Shown here one piece after another: positions 1 through 8,031 of a stretch of 10,503 bases of DNA. Each line of letters starts with the position of its first letter. Positions within the stretch are counted from its first letter, which is position 1. The translations under genes and the position numbers were made by a program. The notes under the pieces are model-generated. The model was given only the letters and a program-made list of their open reading frames with translations. It made no database searches and was not told where the DNA came from. Location: NCBI GenBank assembly GCA_022579005.1, contig MU402023.1, forward strand, positions 1 through 10,503, in the 5' to 3' direction. This DNA is from Poronia punctata (Eukaryota > Ascomycota > Sordariomycetes > Xylariales > Xylariaceae).

Positions 1-322
1 AAAACTAAACTAAAATAAAAGCTATAAGCAATACTTATAAATTATAAACTTTAACTTATAATAAGCTATAATATTAATTTGCTATTAATTAATAAGATTA
101 TACTTTATAGTAATTAATTTATTTATAAAACAAGTATAAACTAAAAGCAAAGCTTTAATAAAGCTATTTAAAATATTAAAAAAGTAGATCTTAGTAAAAT
201 TATAAAGTTTACTTATTTAAAGCTAAATATAAACTTTATATATTTTTAATAAGTTAAATAAAAAAAAGAAAAAATTAACTTATTAATTAAACACTTAAAA
301 ATTATAAACAAATTAATAAAAG
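1..322. other. A+T-rich left flank, no gene seen
   Basis: Almost only A and T with scattered AGC and ACTT remnants, and stops in all frames. I find no LTR and no polyprotein motif. It may be more of element 2 if element 1 inserted into it, or older unrelated repeat DNA. Confidence 0.6.
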
Positions 323-327
323 ATATT
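323..327 (+). repeat. Target-site duplication of element 1, left copy (atatt)
   Basis: The pentamer atatt directly precedes the 5' LTR and recurs directly after the 3' LTR at 8232-8236. Five base pairs is the usual duplication made by Ty3/gypsy integrases. In DNA this A+T-rich a 5-bp match can arise by chance, so it supports the boundary choice but does not prove it. Confidence 0.7.
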
Positions 328-340
328 TAATATAACGTAT

Positions 341-346
341 TATAAA
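341..346 (+). promoter_or_regulatory. Possible TATA box in the 5' LTR
   Basis: TATAAA followed by GGGAC, 14 bases into the LTR, conserved at 8045-8050 in the 3' LTR and sitting beside an unusually G-rich run (GGGAC) that survived mutation in both copies. LTRs normally carry the element's promoter. TATA-like strings are everywhere in this window, so position and conservation are the only support, and an original TATA box would be expected further into the LTR. Confidence 0.25.
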
Positions 347-421
347 GGGACCTATTATAAGGATAGAGTCTTGTAGCCTATAGATTAAATAGCTAGATTA
401 GATAAGAACTAGCGCACTAAA

Positions 422-449
422 GTTAATTAGTTAGTAATAACTAATTAAC
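422..449. repeat. Perfect inverted repeat in the 5' LTR
   Basis: Twelve-base arms (422-433 and 438-449) around a GTAA loop. The repeat lies in a 40-bp block (422-461) that is identical in both LTRs while 21 substitutions lie outside it. It could fold as a hairpin in LTR RNA or act as a dyad binding site; neither is shown. Confidence 0.7.
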
Positions 450-529
450 CTAACCTTGCTAAATTCTTTTTTTTTTATATTATTAATTTATAAAATTTAC
501 TATACTACTTTATAGTTCTTTTTACTAAA

Positions 530-541
530 TAGTATAGTAAG
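530..541 (+). other. Weak primer-binding-site candidate
   Basis: The bases starting three positions after the 5' LTR read TAGTATAGTAAG. Ty3/gypsy primer-binding sites usually begin TGG within a few bases of the LTR, and TAG is TGG after one G-to-A change. The tRNA cannot be identified because the site has been mutated, and a self-priming mechanism is also possible. Confidence 0.2.
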
Positions 542-2188
542 TATATAATTAATATAATTAATTTTAGTTATTTTCTATTTTTTTATAGCAGCAAATAGGT
601 ATAAATTAAAAAGTTTATTGTTTTTTTAAACTTTAAAGCTTAATTTGCACCTTTTTAAAGGCATAAAGCCCTTTTAAGCAAAATTATAAAAGTAGTTTTT
701 TTAAACTTTTTATAAAGTTATTTAATTAAAAAACTAGTTAAAGCTATTTTTTAAATTTTTTTTAATTAATAGCAAGTTAATTGTACTTTTATAAAAGCTT
801 TTTTATATTAAGCAAAAACTTTATAAATAAGTAAAAATTATATAATTTTTTTTAAATAGCTAAAGCTATCTTTATACTACTGTATTTAGGTTATAAATAA
901 AGCAATTTTTTATAGCGCTAACGTTTATAGTTATTTTTATTAAAGCTTAATTTATTAAAACGCCTAGCTATACTTTATATATTATAAACTACTTGTTTTT
1001 TTAAACTTATAAAGTATAAAAGCATTATATAAAATACTTATTTTTTTAAATTTATATTAAATGTTTTTTTTTACTTTTTATTTATTATATATATTTATTT
1101 TTTATATTACTTTTTAGTTAAGCTAAAAGCTAAACAAGCAAGCTAAATAAATAAAATAAGTAATAATAGTAGTAAAGCTAATAATAACTTTATTATAAGC
1201 AATATTAATAAATTAAGTTATAAATTTTAAATAATCTATGCTATTAATATATTAACCTTACTAAATTATTATAATTTACTTAATTTTTAAGTATTACTTA
1301 AATTTTAATAAAACTTATAAAATAATTTATATACTATAAGCGCAAAAAATATTAAAAAATAAAAAATAACAAAGCAACATAGTAAGCTTTAAAATAAAAC
1401 GTATTTAATTAAAAGCAGTTTTAAAAACAAACTAATTAAACTGTTAAGTACTTAGTAAATTAAATTAAAAAAGTAAATAATTTTTAAATAAATATAAAAT
1501 TTAATATAAAGTTTATAATAAGTAAAATAAACTTATTTATTTAAACTGCTTAAAGCAAGCTAGCAACATTATAACTATTAACTTTAATATAAGCATATTT
1601 AATAAGTTAAAAGCAAGCATACTTTATATAAAATTTAGTATAACTTAATTTAGTATACTTTATATAAAAGCAAGCACGTTTTATAATTTAAAAATAAGCT
1701 TAAGTAATATAATTAGCATAAAAGCTAAAAATAAAAATAGCGCACTTATAACCTACTTAGTAAGCGTTTAAACTTTATATATTTAAAATAAACATATTAT
1801 ATAAAAAAATTTTAAACTTTAAAAGCTTTTTTTTAAGCTTAAGCTAAGCTAACAACTTTTATAAAAATAGTAATATATTATTATAAATTAACTTTTAATT
1901 AATTAGTTATATACTTTTTAAAAATAATTAATTTTAAGTTTAATTTACAAAGCTTTTAGCTTAATAATTTTTAGTTTAACTTTTAACTAAACTAATAATA
2001 ATAAACACTTTAAAAAGCTATTTTAACTATTTAAAAAAAACCTAATTTTTTATATTATATATATAGTTAAAACTTAAATAAAAACTATAACAAATTAAAT
2101 AGTAAGCAAAAGCTTTTAAAAAAAACCTTAAAAAAAACTTAAGTAATAATAATAATAATAGCTTTTTATAAAAACTACTAAAACTTAT

Positions 2189-2224
2189 AAGTTTATAAAA
2201 ACTATTAAGTTTATAAAAACTATT
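2189..2224 (+). repeat. 18-bp perfect tandem duplication
   Basis: Two adjacent identical units (2189-2206 and 2207-2224) reading AAGTTTATAAAAACTATT, with a third partial match just upstream at about 2165-2178. Probably slippage in gag or leader sequence. Confidence 0.8.
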
Positions 2225-2470
2225 TAAAAGTAATAAATACTTATATTATAACTTAATATTACTATTTAGCAATAATTTTAGCAATTAGAAAATAAAGATT
2301 AAAAAAGAAAATATTAGCACTTTTATACTTAACTTTAAAAATTTAAAAAACTTTAGTTAAGTAAATAAAAAATTTAAAATTATTTATATAAATATATAAG
2401 CTTTTATTAATAAAGTTAATGCTATATTAAAAAGTACTAAAAGTAGTACTTATAAAAGCTAGTTAATATA

Positions 2471-2503
2471 GCTATAGCTTACTTTATTAAGTAAAGCTAT
2501 AGC
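2471..2503. repeat. Imperfect inverted repeat
   Basis: GCTATAGCTTACTT at 2471-2484 pairs with AAGTAAAGCTATAGC at 2489-2503, with one extra A in the right arm and a short loop. A short palindrome, AGTACT...AGTACT, lies just upstream at about 2432-2449. No function is evident. Confidence 0.6.
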
Positions 2504-2701
2504 TTATTAGTAAAATTTAATTTTTATTATTAAAAAAAAAAAATGCTTTTAAAATAAAAGTATTTAAAAAATAATAAATTAACTTAGCTAACGTTTTATT
2601 ATAGCTTTAAGCATTGCTACTAAAAAAAGCAACTTTTTATAGCTTAAACTTAAAAATATTGCACGTAATAAAAATATATTAAAAAAATACTTTTAAAAAA
2701 A

Positions 2702-3180
2702 GCTTAAATATGCTAAAGCAAGTTATTTACTAGCAAGTAACAATTTTAACTAAATAAAAGTAGTTATAGCTATATAGTTAGCAATAAACCTAGCTTTAAA
2801 GCAAAACGTACTTATACTTAATTAAAAAAAAAGCCTTAGTAAATATTTTAAACTTTTTGCTTGCAAAAAAGCAATACTTTTATTAGCAGCTAAATTTATA
2901 TACTTTTAGGTTTTAAAAAAAAATAAGTAAAATAGCTAAATAACTTTTTTAAAAACTAATTAAATAATAAAAGCAATAATAAATTTAAAAGCTGCTAGCG
3001 TAATAAACGTAATAAAAATAGTAAATATAACAAAAGCCGTAATTATAACAAAAGTTAAAATTATAATAACTATAGTTATTATAAAAATAACTATAAAAAA
3101 AACAAATACTAATTTAAAGATTAAAAAAAAGATAAAAATAGACTTTAAAACAAAAATAAATTTAAAAACAAAAAAAAAAA
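2702..3180 (+). pseudogene. Gag C-terminal part of element 1 (basic, low complexity)
   Basis: Frame 2 has few stops for this window and reads as low-complexity hydrophilic protein. From 2999 to about 3115 it is built of Arg, Lys, Asn, Ser and Tyr (start RNKRNKNSKYNKSRNYNKS), which before G-to-A and C-to-T change would be rich in Arg, Asp and His. From about 3117 it becomes almost pure Lys/Asn and ends in a run of A. Basic low-complexity sequence is usual for the nucleocapsid side of Ty3/gypsy gag. It lies directly upstream of the frame 3 stretch that leads into protease; the change from frame 2 to frame 3 occurs around the A-run 3171-3184. Start and exact end are unknown. Confidence 0.5.
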
Positions 3181-3302
3181 AAAACTATTTAAACTTAATA
3201 AAAAAGAAAAAGTTAGATTATAAATCTAACTTAAATAAAAGCCTAATAAACTTATTAAAAAAAAACTTTTTAAATTTAAAGTTAAATAAAGCATTTATAA
3301 TT

Positions 3303-3372
3303 ATTAACTATAATATATATTATAAGCACTATAGTAATATATTTTTAAACTTAAAAAAAAAAAAATGCTATA
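3303..3372 (+). pseudogene. Possible metal-binding segment at the gag-pol junction of element 1
   Basis: Frame 3 reads INYNIYYKHYSNIFLNLKKK and then KC. If the first and fourth residues of YNIY were Cys before TGT-to-TAT change, this gives a C-x2-C pair followed by His and a Lys-rich tail ending in Cys. The spacing does not fit a standard CCHC knuckle (C-x2-C-x4-H-x4-C): the His comes too early and the last Cys position is Phe. It could be a knuckle with a small deletion or a divergent C2H2-like finger. It is in the same frame as the protease and RT downstream. Confidence 0.3.
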
Positions 3373-3689
3373 GCTAAAAGTGTACTTAAAAACTAGTAAA
3401 GTTTTATAATACCTTTACTTTAAAGTTACTAAAGCAAAATTATATAAAATATAACTAATTTTTTAAGTTATAAAATTAACTATTTAAGCATTTAAGAAAA
3501 TATTAAAAAAAGCTAAATAAAAAACTTAATAATAAAACCTATTTTGCTAGATTTAATAAATTAAAAATTTTAAAACTACGTATTTAAGTTATAACTTTTT
3601 TAAAAACTTAAATAAAAAAACTTATTAGTTAATTTTAATATTTTTACTTATATATTTTAGTTTATATAAAGCTTAAATCTATAAAAATA

Positions 3690-3750
3690 ACTATTTGTTT
3701 TAATACTAAAACAGGTTATAATATTATTATTTATAACTTATTAAATATAA
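3690..3750 (+). pseudogene. Retroviral-type aspartic protease remnant of element 1
   Basis: Frame 3 reads ITICFNTKTGYNIIIYNLL. The Asn-Thr pair at 3702-3707 fits a mutated Asp-Thr of the DT/SG catalytic motif, in the usual pattern of hydrophobic strand, D-T-x, a few residues, then hydrophobics. The position between gag and RT and the shared frame with RT support it. The Gly after DT is not seen directly (AAA, possibly GGA or GAA mutated). The roughly 1.1 kb between this and the RT (3750-4900) carries further frame 3 sequence with no motif I recognise. Confidence 0.5.
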
Positions 3751-4922
3751 TTATATATATTATTAAAAAATAGTTAAGTAAGGTTTAAAGTATTAGTAGT
3801 AAATAAGTTAAGTATACTAAATAAGCTACTTTAAAAATATATATAGTAAAAATAAGCAAATTTAAAAATAAATAAGTTAAATTTACAATATTTATATAAG
3901 TATTAAATAAAATTATAAAACTTTAAATGCTATTAAAAACGGATTTTAATAATACTTATAAAGCTAAAATTAACTTTAAAACTTAAACTATTATGTTTAA
4001 CGTAGTAAAAAGTTTTAATACTTTTTTTATAATTTAATTAAAGTTATACTTTTATATTTAAAAAGTAACGTTAGCTTATAAAGTGCTATTAAAACTAAAA
4101 AAAACCTTATTAGCTTTAACTTAATATAAATTGCTACTTTTAAACTAAAACTTTACTTTTAAACTAATGTATAAAAATGCTATTTTTTTATTTATAAAAT
4201 TAATTACTTTAAATATTATTATTATAGCTAACTTATTACTTAAACTAAAAAAGGTTAAAAAAGGTATAAAAGTAAGTACTATTAACAAATAAATTAAAAC
4301 TAAAATATAAAAAGCTATATAAAAAAAATATTTAAAAGCTATAGTAGTAGTAGCTATAATGTTATAAATGCCTATACTTACTAAAGTAATTAGTAAAGTA
4401 AATATTGCTAATAATGTTTTTATTAAATACTTAATTAACTTTAAAATATTAAACTTACTTATATATGCAGCTTTAGTTACTAAAAAATATTTTATTTTAA
4501 GTAAAAAGGTATAAAATATAATAATTTAACTAAAAATTATTAAAGTTTTTAATACTAAAACTAATTAGGCTAAAAATAAGAAAATAAGCAACTTTAAACT
4601 TAAAGTAATTAAATTTTTATTAACTATAAAAATTTAAAAACTTTTTAAAATAAAGAAAATTATTAAACTTAATAAATAGTTTATATATACTAGACTAGAT
4701 TTTGCTGCTAGCAAAATTGTTTAAATTTTAAAAGATTTTTTAAAAATTTAAATAAATTAAAAAATTATTAATATTTTAAAAAAAAACTAAATAAAAATAC
4801 TTTTAGTAAATAACTAGCAACAAATAAAGTTAAATAGTTAACTTTACCTTTTTAGTGCTAAAAACTAAGTAATTATTAATAAAGTTTTTAATAAGCTATA
4901 TAAATAAAGTTAAATAAAATAA

Positions 4923-5625
4923 GTAAATAAACTAAGCTTTTTTGCTTATTTAATTTTTGTTGCTTATTAGCAAGTAAAAAAAAGTATATAAACTAGACTT
5001 ATAATAAACTTTTAAGCTTTTAATAAAATAGCTGTTTTTAATAACTATTTATTACTTTTATAATTAAAAGTAATTAAATTAGTTTAAAGGAAATAATACG
5101 TTATTATAGTTAACGTTATAGCTTTTTTTTACTAATTTAAAGTTTATTTAAATTATTAAAATTAATTTATTATAGTAAGTTTATAAAAACTAAAACGCTT
5201 TATAGTAGCACTTATAAGATTTTGTAACTTGCTAGCTTATATTTAACGTTTTATAAACTAAATATTAAAGCTATATAAATTATTTTGCAAAGCTTTTATT
5301 AATAATATTGTTATATTTTTAAATAATAAAGTTAGTTACTTAAAATACTTATAAAAAGTATTTAACTTATTTAAGTAAAAATAAATTTTAATATTACTTA
5401 AAAAGTTGTTTTTAAGCTACTTTTTTATAAAACTACTAAGATTTTATATTAACTTTTTTAAAATATTAATAACTAAGCATAAGTTAGCTACTTTTAAAAA
5501 CTTTATATTTTTAAATAACTTAAAAGCTTTAAAATAATACCTTAGCAGTAGCGGATTTTTATAAATATTGCTACTATACTATGCTTAATGCGCAAAACCT
5601 TTATAAAAAAAAAAAACTGCCTTAT
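4923..5625 (+). pseudogene. Reverse transcriptase domain of element 1
   Basis: Frame 3 follows the Ty3/gypsy RT from finger to connection. RLIINF (about 4992) stands where the family has a V-D-x-R-x-L-N motif. VNVIAFFY at 5109-5132 holds the first catalytic Asp as Asn (5112-5114). AFINNIVIF at 5292-5318 is the Y/F-x-D-D box with both Asp as Asn (5301-5306). It is preceded by RFIN-x-IL (5247-5267), the usual F-Q-R-x-I-N-x-x-L helix with TAA for Gln. The sequence then continues through a palm/thumb region and the connection (LKAL-x-YLSSSGFL, about 5520-5565; KKKTALL to 5624). No indel is needed over about 700 bases. The domain is dead, but the family is clear. The box and connection differ from those of element 2. 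Confidence 0.92.
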
Positions 5626-5640
5626 TAAATAAAAAACGTA

Positions 5641-6228
5641 AAAAAAAAAAAAGTATTAAATAGCAATTTTAAAAAATATTAAGCTTATATTTAATTAACT
5701 TATTTTAAACTTACTAAAGCTAAACTAGCTTTTTTTTAAGCTATATAAGACTTTATTTATAAGCATACTATTTTTAAATATTATAACTTAGTACAAACCT
5801 TGTTTATATAAGTAAACGCTTTATTAAAATAAAAATTTAATATTATATTATTTTATATTAAAAAAAGCTATAAGTAATAACTTGCTACTTTTATTTTAAA
5901 CACTTAAATAAAACCTATTATATTTTTAAGCTAGTTATTATTTTAACTAAAATTAAAATATAAACTATTTAAAATAAAAGTAGTATATGTAGTATAAGCT
6001 TATAAATGTTTAAAAATAATAATTAAAGCTTTAAATAATTTAATAGTAATATTAATAAACTATTTAGCTACTAAAAAAATATTTAATTAAACTAGCCTTA
6101 ATACTGCTTTAATAAATAAGGTAAATAAAAAGCTAGTTAACGCATTAATTTACTTTTTTTAGTATAGCTTATAAACTTATTACTTTTTAAAATAACTAAA
6201 CTTTATTTTAAATGCGCTAAGCTAACTT
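5641..6228 (+). pseudogene. RNase H domain of element 1
   Basis: Frame 1. YNLVQTLFI-x-VNALL (5779-5826) is the first strand with the catalytic Asp as Asn (AAC 5815-5817, family D-A-S). PIIFLS at 5914-5931 is the conserved strand that follows the insert in this RNase H subgroup. VILINYLAT at about 6048-6074 stands for the T-D-H strand (Asn-Tyr for Asp-His). NALS at 6211-6222 matches the D-A-L-S-R-L tail that ends Ty3/gypsy RNase H. It joins the RT through a frame change at the A-run 5640-5652. Confidence 0.88.
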
Positions 6229-6540
6229 TAAAACGTTATTAATAAAGTAAATAAAAATAATAAAGTAATTAAATTAAATAAAAAACCTATACTTAACTAA
6301 ATATAGTTAATTAATAAAATAACTACTATTATAAATTTTAAAATAAAAAAGAAATTTTAAAAAAGCTACAAGAAAGATTTAAAGTATTACTAAATTTTAT
6401 AAAAAATTTAAAATAATAATAAAAACGTTACAAACTTTTTAAAGCCTAGCTATTTATTTAAAGTTATTAAAGGTTTAATTTATAATATAAACTAAAAAAG
6501 AAATTAAAAGCTATATATATTAAAAAGCATAATAGCAACG

Positions 6541-7613
6541 TTTATAGCAATAGTATATAATAATAAATACTACTTTAAAAAATAACATATATTATAAAAC
6601 CTAAACTAATATTTAATTTAATTTAAAACAAAGCTAGTTAAAAAATATATTAACTACTATAATATATATAAACTTTGTACTACTTTATAAAAAAAGCTAT
6701 ATAAGTTTTACTAAGCAATAAAACTAGTAAATTTACGCTTTATAAAAACTATTACTATAAACTTTATTATAAAGCTTTTAAAAATTAAATTAGCTAACTT
6801 ACTTTAAAAACTAAAAAGCTATAAATATTTTAATATTTTAATAATAACTACTTATATTATATTTAAATAGTTACTACTAATATTTAGTAATATAAAGTAT
6901 ATTGCAAAAAACTAAGTAGCTATATTTATTTAAATAATTTTGCTAACTAATTAAAATGTTTTATTAAGCATTATTTTAAACTAAAATTAAAAGTTTACTT
7001 TAGCTTTTTTAAAAAAGCTATAAAAAAGTTTTAGCGCAAAACTTTTAATATTAATAGCATACTACTTATAAATAAACAAAGCTTTAAAACAAAAAAATTA
7101 AATAGTTAAAATAGCAATACGCTATTTTTACTTTAAGCACTTAAAAAAAAAATAAACTAAACTATTGCTAGCATTATAATAAAACTTAAATAATAATTAC
7201 TTTAAAACTATTAAAGCCTTTGCTTATAAACTATTATTTAGATTTTAACTATTTAAATTTAATAACATTATTATATAATTAAAAAAAACAACTTTAATAG
7301 TATTAAATTTAAATAAGTTAAATACTTTTTAAATTTACTTTTAATAAAATGTAAAATTAGCTATAAACTTTGCTACTACTTATACTAAATAATATTATAA
7401 TTAAAAGTATAAGCTAATTAAATTTAGTAAAAAAGATAAGGTTTACTTTTAGCTTTATTATAAATATTACTTACTTAGGCAACTTTTTTAAAAATACTTT
7501 TAATAATACGCTAGCTTTTAAAAAATAAAAAAAAAATTAAAAAACTAGCTTACAAAATTAACTTATTAAAAACTTTTAAAATTTATTTAGTTATATTTAT
7601 AGCTTACTTATTT
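6541..7613 (+). pseudogene. Integrase domain of element 1 (HHCC, DDE core, C-terminal)
   Basis: Mostly frame 1. Tyr-Tyr at 6568-6573 and CTT at 6676-6684 fit a mutated His-His...Cys-x2-Cys zinc domain, with the second Cys not visible. The core triad reads Asn in TITINFI (AAC 6760-6762), Asn in SIILN (AAC 6979-6981) and Lys (AAA 7087-7089) after the AYYL-x-IN stretch that stands for A-Y-H-P-Q-T-D. The second and third sites are 36 codons apart, exactly D-x35-E. The first two are 73 codons apart, longer than the roughly 60 usual for Ty3/gypsy. The C-terminal domain has DKVYF near 7435-7449, a GPF-like patch near 7507-7520 and, after a -1 shift at the A-run 7527-7536, LAYKINL and FKIYLVIFIAYL to 7610. 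Confidence 0.92.
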
Positions 7614-7697
7614 TTTAAACAAAAAAGCAAAAACTTATTTTATTAATTTATATTAGTACTAAGTTTAATTTAAAACAACTAATTAAACTTAAATAAA

Positions 7698-7853
7698 GCT
7701 AGTAAATTATTTAAAATTAAAACTATTTTAAATTACTAACTAAACCGCTTTAAAAAAAGCTTTTAATACCTAGTTAAATAAAAAAGTTATAATTATAAAA
7801 ATAATTAGTAGCGCTTTAAATAATAACTACGTAGCATAAAGCAATTAATTTAA
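7698..7853 (+). pseudogene. C-terminal chromodomain of element 1
   Basis: Frame 3 reads ASKLFKIKTILNY, then YLVK-stop-KSYNYKNN (7767-7805) and LRSIKQLI (7827-7850). This fits the chromodomain pattern: a Y/F-x-V-E-x-I-L-D strand, then Y-L-V-K-W-K-G-Y (TAA at 7779-7781 for TGG Trp, AGT for GGT Gly), an acidic turn now read as Asn, and the closing helix. Chromodomains at the integrase C-terminus define chromoviruses and are thought to steer integration to heterochromatin. It shares the frame of the integrase tail upstream. A short basic tail may continue to about 7960; the true stop codon cannot be told from mutational ones. Confidence 0.85.
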
Positions 7854-8031
7854 AAGTATCAAAACTAATTAAAAAGTTAACTAAAAACAAAAAAAGTAGT
7901 ACTTAATAAAACTAATTACAAGCAGCAAAAAAGACCTTATAAAGCAAAGAAAATAAAAAAAGTGCAAAAATAAACAAATTAGCACTTAAAATTATTAAAG
8001 TTAACGTTGCTTTCTTTATACAGCTAGCATT
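7854..8031 (+). other. 3' end of element 1 internal region; expected polypurine tract not evident
   Basis: Contains the end of pol and the untranslated part before the 3' LTR. A purine-rich stretch lies at about 7946-7962, but the roughly 30 bases directly before the LTR are mixed (GCTTTCTTTATACAGCTAG at 8009-8027). A polypurine tract usually touches the LTR, and transitions cannot turn purines into pyrimidines. Confidence 0.5.

Larger units (their letters stand above)
328..527 (+). repeat. 5' LTR of element 1
   Basis: Aligns without gaps over 200 bp to 8032-8231, with 21 differences, all transitions. It begins TA and ends TA, which fits TG...CA termini after G-to-A and C-to-T change. The start was set by the 5-bp direct repeat outside the LTRs: the bases shared by the two copies extend back to 326/8030, but only a start at 328 leaves matching pentamers. 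It contains a possible TATA box and a perfect inverted repeat. This copy keeps more G/C in its first half than the 3' copy does. Confidence 0.93.
528..2701 (+). other. Leader and probable gag N-terminal region of element 1, unassigned
   Basis: About 2.2 kb between the 5' LTR and the first part with recognisable coding character. By position it should hold the untranslated leader and the capsid half of gag, but I could not follow a capsid pattern in any frame, and no start codon can be chosen with confidence. It is long for a leader plus capsid domain, so an older nested insertion is possible. It contains a short tandem duplication (2189-2224), an AAT microsatellite (about 2144-2160) and an imperfect inverted repeat (2471-2503). 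Confidence 0.5.
3303..7853 (+). pseudogene. pol: Pol polyprotein remnant of element 1 (PR-RT-RNaseH-IN-chromodomain)
   Basis: A single degraded polyprotein. Frame 3 carries the gag-pol junction, protease and RT (to about 5625), frame 1 carries RNase H and integrase (from about 5641 to 7527), and frame 3 carries the integrase C-terminus and chromodomain (from about 7536). The two shifts have opposite sign (+1, then -1) and sit at the A-runs 5640-5652 and 7527-7536, so the ancestral gene was probably one frame throughout. Dozens of in-frame TAA/TAG lie mostly where the family has Gln, Arg or Trp. Catalytic aspartates read as Asn (GAT/GAC to AAT/AAC). The domains are listed separately. Confidence 0.92.

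Noticed and set aside
1061..1140. ATG followed by a T-rich stretch as a possible gene start
   Set aside because: It soon runs into stops, and the codons are pure A/T homopolymer with no protein pattern. It cannot be told from background.
1612..1676. Repeated TACTTTATATAAAA and GCAAGCA motifs as an attachment or origin-like repeat
   Set aside because: Two short copies in A/T-rich low-complexity DNA within a retroelement leader; no ordered array or third copy.
5595..5660. Long A-runs as poly(A) tails of non-LTR elements
   Set aside because: They lie inside the RT-RNase H junction of element 1, with coding motifs continuing on both sides.
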